A stretch of 64,000 nt of DNA. Source: a virus. Where the stretch lies: positions 1 to 64,000 of the IMG/VR virus record IMGVR_UViG_3300020477_001012, one strand, 5' to 3'. The stretch's first letter is position 1. Every line of letters begins with the position of its first letter. Shown here in pieces: positions 34,129 to 41,112 of the stretch. Made by a program: the position numbers and the translations under genes. A model generated the notes under the pieces. That model did no database searches. It saw only the letters and a list, made by a program, of their open reading frames with translations, and was not told where the DNA came from.

Positions 34129-34226
34129 TAAGTCCTTTCCCCGCAAGGGGTTAGGGCGACGGTGCCCCGGCCGCGTCGTCGTAAGTCTTTTAGGGACAAC
34201 GACTTACGCCAATCATAAAAACTTTG
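34129..34226. repeat. GACTTA-type intergenic repeat, copy 7
   Basis: CTAAGTCCTTTCC, GGGGTTAGGGCGACG, GC core, CGTCGTCGTAAGTC, AACGACTTACGCCAATCATAA. A promoter follows after 22 bp. Confidence 0.9.
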
Positions 34227-34247
34227 GGAATTATTAAAGCTCAGGGG

Positions 34248-34275
34248 TTGACAATGCCGATATATACTATATAAT
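34248..34275 (+). promoter_or_regulatory. Early promoter (TTGACA-16-TATAAT, GCCGATA)
   Basis: All boxes are present; the leader CACAACGAAAGGATGAAAAG leads to the 34307 start. Confidence 0.9.
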
Positions 34276-34306
34276 GGGGGAGTAATCACAACGAAAGGAT
34301 GAAAAG

Positions 34307-34519
34307 ATGATACCAGAAACGACTACAATTTCCACCGCTTGTCGCCACTGTGGAACGCTCCACGATATCGACGCCCCAACAAGAGGCTGGATTGATTGGC
34401 AAGAGGGCGAGCTGATTCAGGTGGCATTGCCCACACTGACAGAGGGCGAACGCGAGCTGCTCATTTCGGGCACTTGCGATACCTGTTGGGATAGAATGTT
34501 TCCGCCAGAAAATGATTGA
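34307..34519 (+). CDS. Small zinc-ribbon protein
   Basis: The 70-residue protein has CRHCGTLHD near the N-terminus and CDTCWDRMF near the C-terminus, forming a four-cysteine zinc site. SD AAAGGATG. May modulate transcription or bind nucleic acid (inference). Confidence 0.7.
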   Translation: MIPETTTISTACRHCGTLHDIDAPTRGWIDWQEGELIQVALPTLTEGERELLISGTCDTCWDRMFPPEND

Positions 34520-34543
34520 CATTGGCCATCGATATGGTACAAT
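34516..34543 (+). promoter_or_regulatory. Early promoter (TTGACA-16-TACAAT)
   Basis: It overlaps the previous stop; its spacer has GCCATCGATA, a variant of the box. It drives the DUF932 gene. Confidence 0.75.
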
Positions 34544-34583
34544 GAAGATGTTGCAAGAGTTTACTTTTTGAAAGGGTTTAGAA

Positions 34584-35474
34584 ATGCAAGTTGCAAGTAA
34601 GAATGTCACTGAGAAAATTCAAGAGGCGTTCAATTTTACGGTTGATAAATTCCCACTGAGTGGGCCTGATGGGATGCGTACTCCGTGGTATGCAATGTTC
34701 AGGTCCGACACTGAGGACGTTGTAGGCAAAGGGTCTGTAACTTCTCGTTATGTTCCTCACCAAACTGATGACGTTGTCGCATTGTGTGACGCTGCATCGG
34801 AAGCGTTTGATGGTGAGATCGATGTCAATTGCCATTTTCGTGATGGTCATTATGTGTCGATCCAACCAACCAAGCACGACCGATTAGCAGTGTTTGGTCA
34901 ACGCGATAACGTTTGGCCTCGCGTGATTGTCAACGCTGGCTATGATGGGCGGGCTTTTGCCGCTACGATGGGTTACTATCGTGATGCGTGTCAGAATCTC
35001 GCTATGATGCGACAGGTAAGCGGTACAACCGTTTCCATCCGTCATACGTCTGGCTTGCGTGGATACATGGACGAACTGATTTCCACCTTCAACACCCTGA
35101 AGGATTCTTGGAATGGTTTGTCTGATGTAATCATGCACTTGGAATCCTCAACGGTGCAGATGGTAGATTTCCTCAATGAAATTTATCCTCAGCCTGAAGC
35201 GGATGCAAGCAAGCGAGCCGTGACGGTTCACCGTGATCGCACTGAAGCTATCTTCAAGCGATTGCAAAGTGAGCGTTTTCGCACGGGTCGTGATCGCATG
35301 ACAGACACGTTTGAGGTTTCAGCTTGGGAGGCATTCAACGCTGTGCAGGGATATGTGCAGCATGATGCTCAGTCGAAGAAGGGTTTTAAATCTGACTTCG
35401 ATAGAATCCTGAGAGCTTCACGAGATGCCAACGTCCGCAAAGCGGAGAGCATGGTTCTCGAACTCGTAGCGTAA
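34584..35474 (+). CDS. DUF932 family protein
   Basis: The 296-residue product matches the DUF932 (phage/plasmid-like) plan: SRYVPHQTDDVVALCDAASE early, DNVWPRVIVNAGYDGRAFAA in the centre, ISIRHT-type region (VSIRHTSGLRGYMDEL), and a C-terminal YVQHDAQSKKGFKSDFDRIL. The family is common in early regions of phages and plasmids and has been linked to DNA metabolism or defence evasion; the exact role is unknown. SD AAAGGG. Confidence 0.8.
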   Translation: MQVASKNVTEKIQEAFNFTVDKFPLSGPDGMRTPWYAMFRSDTEDVVGKGSVTSRYVPHQTDDVVALCDAASEAFDGEIDVNCHFRDGHYVSIQPTKHDRLAVFGQRDNVWPRVIVNAGYDGRAFAATMGYYRDACQNLAMMRQVSGTTVSIRHTSGLRGYMDELISTFNTLKDSWNGLSDVIMHLESSTVQMVDFLNEIYPQPEADASKRAVTVHRDRTEAIFKRLQSERFRTGRDRMTDTFEVSAWEAFNAVQGYVQHDAQSKKGFKSDFDRILRASRDANVRKAESMVLELVA

Positions 35475-35491
35475 ACCCTTTCGTTGTGTGG

Positions 35492-35541
35492 GCGGGGGCG
35501 GTTGGGATATTTTTATCCTAATCGTCCTCGTTTTTATATAT
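35492..35541 (+). terminator. Rho-independent terminator
   Basis: GGTTGGGATA/TATCCTAATC hairpin with a TTTT loop, continued by G-rich/C-rich arms, then TTTTTATATATAG. Confidence 0.8.
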
Positions 35542-35619
35542 AGGGCTTGACATGATACAATTATTATGCTTATGCGGATTGTTTGTTATATCGTACTGGC
35601 TTATAAATGATCCAGATTG

Positions 35620-35710
35620 ACGTAAACCCTTGTGGCGTAACGACTTAGGGCGACGCGCCCCCGGCGCCATCGTCGTAACTCCTTTCATACCAACAACTTA
35701 TGTCAATTTC
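35620..35710. repeat. GACTTA-type intergenic repeat, copy 8
   Basis: CGTAAACCCTTGTGG, AACGACTTAGGGCGACG, a GC core (GCCCCCGGCGCC), CGTCGTAACTCCTTTC, AACAACTTATGTCAAT. A 13-codon frame at ~35565 just upstream is too short to call. Confidence 0.9.
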
Positions 35711-35751
35711 CCAGTGCAAATATTGTGCCAAATAAAAATTAAAGATTCTGG

Positions 35752-35780
35752 TTGACATGTGCCGATACATATGGTATAAT
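35752..35780 (+). promoter_or_regulatory. Early promoter for small RNA (35787-35880)
   Basis: TTGACA-17-TATAAT with GCCGATA and no gene behind it. Confidence 0.85.
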
Positions 35781-35784
35781 GAAT

Positions 35785-35882
35785 GGTGGACGCCCATGTT
35801 AAGATAGGATGACCAGACTGGTGTGTCCCACCCCATCCTTGCCTGTCGTCCAATGTCGTACAGCCAGCCAAATTCCGATTTT
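35785..35882 (+). ncRNA. Candidate ~95-nt structured RNA
   Basis: TGGACG pairs with CGTCCA at the ends (about 35787 and 35847). Inside, AGGATG pairs with CATCCT around the perfect hairpin ACCA/TGGT. CCAAATTCCGATTTTTTTC follows, giving a T-run. No SD or start codon is usable. Confidence 0.6.
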
Positions 35883-35907
35883 TTTCAGAAACAGTGAAGA
35901 TTCGCCC

Positions 35908-35935
35908 TTGACAATGACGATACATAGAGTATAAT
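35908..35935 (+). promoter_or_regulatory. Early promoter for tandem pseudoknot RNA
   Basis: TTGACA-16-TATAAT, GACGATA box. The predicted start is close to the first helix of element A. Confidence 0.85.
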
Positions 35936-35941
35936 AAGTAG

Positions 35942-36004
35942 ACTGCCTCAATAAAGTTGGGTTCTAACGCTCCCCACACGAGTAGGCAGTACTCTCAAAG
36001 CGTT
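35942..36004 (+). ncRNA. Pseudoknot element, copy A
   Basis: P1 ACTGCCT/AGGCAGT (35942-35990), P2 TGGG/CCCA, and the loop sequence AACGCT (35966-35971) pairs with AGCGTT (35999-36004) beyond P1. Core AAAGTTG and CACGAG are conserved. Confidence 0.8.
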
Positions 36005-36010
36005 ATTTTC

Positions 36011-36073
36011 TGATCCAATAAAGTTGAGTTTCTAACGGTTCTCACACGAGTGATCAGGCGATTCAAGACCGTT
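36011..36073 (+). ncRNA. Pseudoknot element, copy B
   Basis: P1 TGATC/GATCA, P2 TGAG/CTCA, and pseudoknot AACGGT (36034-36039) with ACCGTT (36068-36073), ending in a TTTTTTT run that may terminate the A-B transcript. All three helices differ in sequence from copy A but keep pairing. Confidence 0.8.
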
Positions 36074-36145
36074 TTTTTGTATTACTCTATCTACCAACAT
36101 CGCCACGATAGCCACAGTCAGCCAAAATAGGAGAATAATTAAATA

Positions 36146-36565
36146 ATGAAAGCAAGGCCCGGTCAGAAGATATGTAGTAGTTGTGATGAGATAAATGGTG
36201 TACGCGCATTCGAGTGTAAGAATTGTGGCACAGCTTTTAAAATGAAGAAGGCTAGGCGCGGCCCTAAAAAGAAACAAGTAGAAGATTTTACGACACTAAA
36301 AAAGGGCGATTTGATTCGTGTAGTTGGTGGGAGTGGTACTTACTATATTAGTGAGAGCGGCGATAAACATTATTTCACAGACAGGGGAAAATATATAGTT
36401 TCGTCAATAGATAAAAATGGCATTGTAGCAAACGGACCATGTGGTATGTGTTATCTTTATATGGGCAAAAAGAAACGCTCGAAGCTATTGGACACTATGT
36501 GGAACGCGCCGCACAAAATCATACTACTACAAAATGATGCCGACGAGCGATCACGTCTCAGCTAA
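36146..36565 (+). CDS. Zinc-ribbon protein
   Basis: The 139-residue product begins with a four-Cys ribbon (KICSSCDEINGVRAFECKNC, about 9-28), then a Lys/Arg-rich linker, then a beta-rich domain (KGDLIRVVGGSGTYYISESG) like SH3/KOW barrels. Zinc ribbon plus barrel suggests nucleic-acid or ribosome binding (inference). SD AGGAG lies ~13 nt ahead. Confidence 0.7.
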   Translation: MKARPGQKICSSCDEINGVRAFECKNCGTAFKMKKARRGPKKKQVEDFTTLKKGDLIRVVGGSGTYYISESGDKHYFTDRGKYIVSSIDKNGIVANGPCGMCYLYMGKKKRSKLLDTMWNAPHKIILLQNDADERSRLS

Positions 36566-36997
36566 CCCACGTCTCACCCTATCCTCTTATATCGCTCAGA
36601 TGTCTACAGTCAGTCAATTTGGGCAATCATAGTTTAGCTAGTACGCTATATTCAATACTAGGAGGCATTATATAGAGGCTCAATAATGACGCTTTTTGTA
36701 TCGAAAACACGCTAAAATACCTAATAAACAAGGGATTATGACCATTATGTAATGCTTATTGCGCCAGCACGACTTTTAAACAGAAAATAACATCTCCCCA
36801 AAATTCTGTTTTGATTACATAGTGTTGTGTACTATTATAGTTTAATATAAGGGAAATATTAGACTGGATAGTCCCTAGACATGGTGTATAATACAGTGGG
36901 AAGCGAACCCACATAGTCTGGCTCTATTTTGTGTAATTGGGAAGAAAACCCACATTAAATAGAAACCGCTATAATAAAATTTAGAAAAGGGGAGAAA
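36566..36997 (+). other. Long intergenic region with late-like promoter and twin hairpins
   Basis: 36887-36892 holds TATAAT in ATGGTGTATAATACAGTG, matching the late motif. Behind it are two similar hairpins: GTGGGAAGCGAACCCAC (about 36895-36911) and TTGGGAAGAAAACCCA (about 36939-36954), within the leader of the 36998 gene. The first 280 bp are AT-rich with nothing I recognise. Confidence 0.5.
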
Positions 36998-37264
36998 ATG
37001 TCAGACCCAGTAAACAACAATCAGCAAATACAACAAGATATGGACCCAGTGATCCACGAGTTAGAGAAACAAGGAATATCTTTTAATACCAGAGAGGGCG
37101 ATTTTACTGGACTGGGGGATGTTCTGGAATCCACGCTACAAACATTTGGTGTAACAGAAGAGCGTTTCAAGAACTGGTTCAACCTTAGAGAATGTAATTG
37201 CAACAAAAGAAAGAAGTGGCTCAATAATCTGTTTTCTTGGAAAAAACGTAAAGATGAGGGTTGA
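36998..37264 (+). CDS. Small hypothetical protein
   Basis: The 88-residue product (MSDPVNNNQQIQQDMDPVIH ...) is acidic at first and strongly basic at the end (CNCNKRKKWLNNLFSWKKRK). SD GGGGAG. It may sit behind a late-type promoter. Unknown function. Confidence 0.65.
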   Translation: MSDPVNNNQQIQQDMDPVIHELEKQGISFNTREGDFTGLGDVLESTLQTFGVTEERFKNWFNLRECNCNKRKKWLNNLFSWKKRKDEG

Positions 37265-37288
37265 CATTGACGATAACTAGTGTATAAT
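37261..37288 (+). promoter_or_regulatory. Early promoter (TTGACA-16-TATAAT, GACGATA)
   Basis: It starts 3 bp before the end of the preceding gene and drives the 37322-38085 unit. Confidence 0.85.
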
Positions 37289-37321
37289 GGGGTTATCGAA
37301 ACCAACCATAGGAGATTGAAA

Positions 37322-37516
37322 ATGATTGCGAATAAGGCTTTATTTCTACACTTAGAACCACACATGTTAGACGCTGATTCTGGCGTTACTATTGAGATTA
37401 AATTACAGGATGAAGGTGTCGTTGTTGATGCTTGGAGTTTAGATGACTGTATAGAATCTACTTGGGAAACTTACAGTGACCTTGGTGTTGAAGTAAGGGA
37501 GATTGAAGATGAATGA
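37322..37516 (+). CDS. Small acidic protein
   Basis: The 64-residue protein (MIANKALFLHLEPHMLDADS ...) is beta-rich and acidic. SD AGGAG. Overlaps the next gene. Confidence 0.65.
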   Translation: MIANKALFLHLEPHMLDADSGVTIEIKLQDEGVVVDAWSLDDCIESTWETYSDLGVEVREIEDE

Positions 37517-37697
37517 TGAACTACAGTATAAACGAGCCTATGATAGATTGAAGATGAGCAAGAGCCTAGCTACTTATATTGCAGATGACATCAATGAAAG
37601 ACTAGTATACCGTAACGAGGATAGTGGGACTGACTACCACATTTACGCAAATTTGATACTAGACGCTGTTGACGCATACTATGAAATTGGACATTAG
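37509..37697 (+). CDS. Small hypothetical protein
   Basis: The 62-residue product (MNDELQYKRAYDRLKMSKSL ...) is helical and charged; a TTG two codons earlier is a possible start. SD GGGAG in the preceding gene. Confidence 0.6.
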   Translation: MNDELQYKRAYDRLKMSKSLATYIADDINERLVYRNEDSGTDYHIYANLILDAVDAYYEIGH

Positions 37698-37709
37698 AGG
37701 AAGTTGAAG

Positions 37710-37853
37710 ATGAGTAAACCATTTAAGGAAACCGTAGAAGAGCGCGCAAAGCGTGATCCTGAGTTCAGGAAAGAATTAGAACTTGAAATGCAGGAGTGGG
37801 AACAGGAAGAAATTAACGAGATGCTAGGATCTGATGACAACCTCCCGTGGTAA
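37710..37853 (+). CDS. Small helical protein
   Basis: The 47-residue product (MSKPFKETVEERAKRDPEFR ...) is a charged helix with an acidic C-terminus. The segment RDPEFRKELELE resembles antitoxin or phage transcription-regulator helices, but no partner toxin is visible. SD GAGGAAG. Confidence 0.6.
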   Translation: MSKPFKETVEERAKRDPEFRKELELEMQEWEQEEINEMLGSDDNLPW

Positions 37854-37947
37854 TAACTGGTGACTGGGGTATTTACCATTCAAGGTTGAATGTGAGTGCA
37901 ATAAAAGGAAATTCAGGGATCACCCTATAGTCAAGGAATATAATCTA

Positions 37948-38085
37948 GTGACAATATTAAACGATGCTGAAGTAATTTGTCAAGACTGTTTAAAAGTTGT
38001 TAGCGTTAAATATAAGTGTTACGACGAGGGCGAAGTGGTGTATAAATGTTACGAGTGTGCATTTGAAAATAGCCATCTTGCCTAG
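37948..38085 (+). CDS. Small zinc-ribbon protein (GTG start)
   Basis: A 45-residue frame from GTG (SD AAGGA ~10 nt ahead) encodes a CQDC ... CYEC four-cysteine ribbon (starts MTILNDAEVICQDCLKVVSV). The same frame continues upstream without an ATG. Confidence is limited by the non-ATG start. Confidence 0.45.
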   Translation: MTILNDAEVICQDCLKVVSVKYKCYDEGEVVYKCYECAFENSHLA

Positions 38086-38150
38086 TGGTGTGAGTCTGCA
38101 TACCCGAAAGGGAGGACTGGTGTGACGAGCCAGCTAGGTGAGTTTTTAAA
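38081..38150 (+). terminator. Three-helix structure after zinc-ribbon gene, possible terminator
   Basis: CCTAG/CTAGG closes a junction that holds AGTC/GACT with CCCGAAAGGG on top, and CTGG/CCAG. GAGTTTTTAAAAAATC follows. It may be a terminator or a small RNA end. Confidence 0.4.
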
Positions 38151-38167
38151 AAATCTAAAGTTCTCTA

Positions 38168-38195
38168 TTGACAATGAGCGATAACACTGTATAAT
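38168..38195 (+). promoter_or_regulatory. Early promoter (TTGACA-16-TATAAT)
   Basis: The spacer has GAGCGATA, a variant of the box; it drives the 38224-38644 unit. Confidence 0.8.
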
Positions 38196-38223
38196 AGAGG
38201 CACAACACACAAAGGGGCAAAAA

Positions 38224-38388
38224 ATGTGGAAGACAATCTTATCCTACAGTATTAGAGCGTTGTGTTACTTAGGGTGGCATTTATGGGAATATGTATATAA
38301 GAGCAATGGCTCGCACTCCCATAGAAAATGCAAAAGATGCGGGGTCACTCATGTCAAAGAAAACTATAGCAATTGGAAGAAGGCTTAG
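38224..38388 (+). CDS. Small protein with CxxC
   Basis: The 54-residue product (MWKTILSYSIRALCYLGWHL ...) has an amphipathic or hydrophobic N-terminal helix and a basic C-terminal part with CKRCG. SD AAAGGGG. Not recognised. Confidence 0.6.
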   Translation: MWKTILSYSIRALCYLGWHLWEYVYKSNGSHSHRKCKRCGVTHVKENYSNWKKA

Positions 38389-38390
38389 CA

Positions 38391-38567
38391 ATGAAGAAAC
38401 AGGTTACGCTGACCGTTGTTCAACAAGGACCAAAAAATCACTGTAGATACAGAGTCAAAAAGATTGTGAACTCTGTTGCATGGAGTATTGGTTCTTATCT
38501 TTCTAAGGAGCAAATGGAACAAATTGTAGCAGATAAATTCGATCCTGTAACAATTGTTGTTCAATAA
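38391..38567 (+). CDS. Small hypothetical protein
   Basis: The 58-residue product (MKKQVTLTVVQQGPKNHCRY ...) is beta-alpha. It begins 2 bp after the previous stop and overlaps the next start. Confidence 0.6.
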   Translation: MKKQVTLTVVQQGPKNHCRYRVKKIVNSVAWSIGSYLSKEQMEQIVADKFDPVTIVVQ

Positions 38568-38644
38568 TGAGCGAACTGTTATACAGATTTGTGCAGTATG
38601 TATGGATCAAAGGATTATTTGGGAGAATTTTTGAAAAAAATTGA
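38567..38644 (+). CDS. 25-residue peptide
   Basis: MSELLYRFVQYVWIKGLFGR plus IFEKN: an amphipathic aromatic helix. It overlaps the preceding stop (TAATG), so translation is likely coupled. Confidence 0.45.
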   Translation: MSELLYRFVQYVWIKGLFGRIFEKN

Positions 38645-38653
38645 AGTATGACC

Positions 38654-38681
38654 TTGACAACGCCGATAACTATGGTATAAT
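38654..38681 (+). promoter_or_regulatory. Early promoter (TTGACA-16-TATAAT, GCCGATA)
   Basis: All boxes are present. It drives a ~110-nt leader and rIIA. Confidence 0.9.
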
Positions 38682-38687
38682 CGAGTC

Positions 38688-38798
38688 ATACCCGGCAGGA
38701 TACCCACATCAGTAATGATTAAGGCAAACAGATCCTAGTAGCAGAGGCTTGAGGCTACTATCCTGTCTTTTGTTTAACCAACCACAAGGAAATTAGGA
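38688..38798 (+). promoter_or_regulatory. rIIA leader with alternative hairpins
   Basis: TAGTAGC/GCTACTA forms a hairpin followed by ATCCTGTCTTTTG, which resembles an attenuator. An upstream GGCAGGATA can pair with TATCCTGTC instead, giving mutually exclusive folds. The SD CAAGGAAATTAGG follows. Confidence 0.45.
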
Positions 38799-40706
38799 AT
38801 GAAACTGGACACTACCCCCCAAGACGTTGCCGTCGCTGGTGATTTTGAAACTTCTGCTTTTGGCATGGAAGCATCAGCACATGCCTTCGACATTATTGCA
38901 GACAAGATTTACACCTACAAAGAGCGTGCGGTAATCCGTGAAATCTCTTGTAATGCACACGATGCCCATGTGGAGGCTGGTAATCCACAGCCCTTCGACG
39001 TGCATCTCCCGACCCAGCTAGAGCCGCATTTTTGCGTCCGTGACTATGGAGTCGGTCTGTCAGATGAAGATGTGCGATTTGTTTTCTGCAACACATTCAA
39101 GTCCACTAAGCAAAATACCAATGAGCAAATTGGGTGCTTAGGGCTAGGCAGCAAATCACCCTTCTGTCTGACTGATAGCTTCACGGTCAGGAGCTGGCAC
39201 GGTGGAATGTGCCGTACATACTCGTGCTACCGTGACGAGCAGCGTAAACCTAACGTGGCTCTGCTCACTGAGGTCCAGAGCGACGAACCTAACGGTCTGG
39301 AAGTCTCTTTCACCATTGAAGATAAGTGGTATGAATTTGAGAAAGAAGCAGTAAATGTTTTTCGCTACTGGAGTTACACTCCTAATATTAACAATCAGAA
39401 TGTTATTGATCGAGTGGAAGCATGCCGTAATGAATATAAGTTTACTGGGTCAGACTTTGGCCTGTCCTCCAGTTGGGGGAGTATGGTCGCTATCATGGGT
39501 AATGTCGCCTACTCAATCCCTGATGAGTTGGATGAATTCGATGTGGATGGTTATCTCAGGTTTGACTTGGGAGAGATCAGCTTCGATGCGGGGCGTGAGT
39601 CCCTGAGTCTGGACGACCGAACCAAAGCGGCCATCAAGGCTAAGTTTGAGTCAGTCAAAAATAAACTGGCAGATGAGGCGGCCCAGCAAATTGATGCCCT
39701 GCCTACAGCATGGGATAGGGCTAACCTCGCGTACCAGTTGAAGTTGGGTAGTCTTGGTAGATTTATTAAAGCCGACATGACTAAGTATGAACTTCCAGAA
39801 CCATCTGAGGAGATCATGTACTTTGCAAGAAGTTATCGTTCAACCGACAAGAGCGAAACAAAACGTCTGCCACTCGGAGATAATATCACATACTACGAGT
39901 TTAAGCCGAGAATGCAATCTCGTATCCGTAGTCACATCAAGGACTTCAATAGGCACACGATGGTTCTGCTCACTAAAAAGCAGATCACTGAGCTTGGAAT
40001 CCCTAGTGACCTCCTCCACGATCTGGATGATCTACCTAAAGTATACCGATCTACCGGGTCAGCAGGATCTACAGTCAAGACATTTACTTTTGACAAGCAA
40101 AATGAGGGTTGGCGTAGGGATCGGGATTTCTGGGACGAGAACACTACAGAAGTAGACGGTAGCGAGATGGTCTACGTTGAGATTAATCGCTTCAACCCCT
40201 GTGGAAATAGCGTTGGTAGAGTTTTTGATCTATGTAGTAATCGTGGGATTAAGAGGGCTATAGAAAGCATGGAAAAGGCAGGAATAACTGTCCCCACTAT
40301 TCATGGACTGAAAAGCGCACACCTCTCCACAAAGGCATTTAAAAACGGCAACTATACGACCCTCAGTGAGTTCATGATTAGAGAGGTTAAAAAGATTGCC
40401 CTTAAGACTAAGCCAGTCTACAGTGACTGTGACTACGAACTGGTGCAGGCTCTTGCTAAGTGCTATGAGCATGAAGACTTGACGCTGTGGAGTGAGCTTA
40501 ATGCTCTCAAGCCAGACAGGAATCTGCTCAGTTTGTGCAGGATGTGTGACTTGGAGATGGAAGAAGATACGTTGATCCAAGAACTGCATGAACAATTCTT
40601 CAAGCAGTATCCAATGATCAAACTGCTTAGCTACTATGATGTTACGAATAGAGACAACAAAGAAACTATCGCCCAGTATATCAATGGAGCAATTAAAAAT
40701 GATTAA
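38799..40706 (+). CDS. rIIA: rIIA-like protein
   Basis: The 635-residue product has an N-terminal GHKL ATPase-like domain: REISCNAHDAH (N box, ~46-56), VRDYGVGLSDEDV (G1, ~80-92) and GCLGLGSKSPF (G2, ~110-120). This matches T4 rIIA and relatives, which associate with the membrane and protect against RexAB-type exclusion. The rIIB-like gene lies nearby. Confidence 0.88.
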   Translation: MKLDTTPQDVAVAGDFETSAFGMEASAHAFDIIADKIYTYKERAVIREISCNAHDAHVEAGNPQPFDVHLPTQLEPHFCVRDYGVGLSDEDVRFVFCNTFKSTKQNTNEQIGCLGLGSKSPFCLTDSFTVRSWHGGMCRTYSCYRDEQRKPNVALLTEVQSDEPNGLEVSFTIEDKWYEFEKEAVNVFRYWSYTPNINNQNVIDRVEACRNEYKFTGSDFGLSSSWGSMVAIMGNVAYSIPDELDEFDVDGYLRFDLGEISFDAGRESLSLDDRTKAAIKAKFESVKNKLADEAAQQIDALPTAWDRANLAYQLKLGSLGRFIKADMTKYELPEPSEEIMYFARSYRSTDKSETKRLPLGDNITYYEFKPRMQSRIRSHIKDFNRHTMVLLTKKQITELGIPSDLLHDLDDLPKVYRSTGSAGSTVKTFTFDKQNEGWRRDRDFWDENTTEVDGSEMVYVEINRFNPCGNSVGRVFDLCSNRGIKRAIESMEKAGITVPTIHGLKSAHLSTKAFKNGNYTTLSEFMIREVKKIALKTKPVYSDCDYELVQALAKCYEHEDLTLWSELNALKPDRNLLSLCRMCDLEMEEDTLIQELHEQFFKQYPMIKLLSYYDVTNRDNKETIAQYINGAIKND

Positions 40707-41022
40707 AGACCCAGTACAAAAGGGACCGACCTCTAAGAAATTAGACAAGGACAAGAAGGTAATGAAGCCTAAAGAGGAATTAACTATCCCTGATGATAAA
40801 CTAAAAGAATTTGTTGGGCATGTTAAAAACTTATTTCAAATAGATGCTAACAAATTATGGGAGAACAGATTTAGAATAAATGTTTGGACAGAAACATATA
40901 GTGAGGAAAATAACGTAGTTCCTAAGTATAATATCGTTAAATCCTTCTTTGTCCATTATCACAATGGTGTTATTATCGACAAGACTATTCAACCAAAACC
41001 AAAAGAAGAGAAAATTTTCTAA
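40699..41022 (+). CDS. Hypothetical protein between rIIA and rIIB
   Basis: The 107-residue Lys-rich protein (MIKDPVQKGPTSKKLDKDKK ...) has a basic N-terminus and a beta-rich C-terminal part (FFVHYHNGVIIDKTIQPKPK). It overlaps rIIA by 8 bp. No family is recognised. Confidence 0.65.
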   Translation: MIKDPVQKGPTSKKLDKDKKVMKPKEELTIPDDKLKEFVGHVKNLFQIDANKLWENRFRINVWTETYSEENNVVPKYNIVKSFFVHYHNGVIIDKTIQPKPKEEKIF

Positions 41023-41031
41023 AGATTTACC

Positions 41032-41059
41032 TTGACATCGACGATGTATAGGATATAAT
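41032..41059 (+). promoter_or_regulatory. Early promoter (TTGACA-16-TATAAT, GACGATG)
   Basis: Variant spacer box; drives the rIIB-like gene. Confidence 0.85.
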
Positions 41060-41112
41060 AGAGAGAGTAAAGAAGCCAATCACTTTTATTTTAAGCAGAG
41101 GAAAAGATTAAG

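Noticed and set aside
35545-35612. TTGACA followed by a 13-codon frame (35565-35610)
   Set aside because: No -10 at proper spacing and the frame is too short, without an SD.
38081-38150. Three-way junction as a known small ribozyme
   Set aside because: The junction sequence does not match hammerhead, twister or other cores I know; kept only as a possible terminator.
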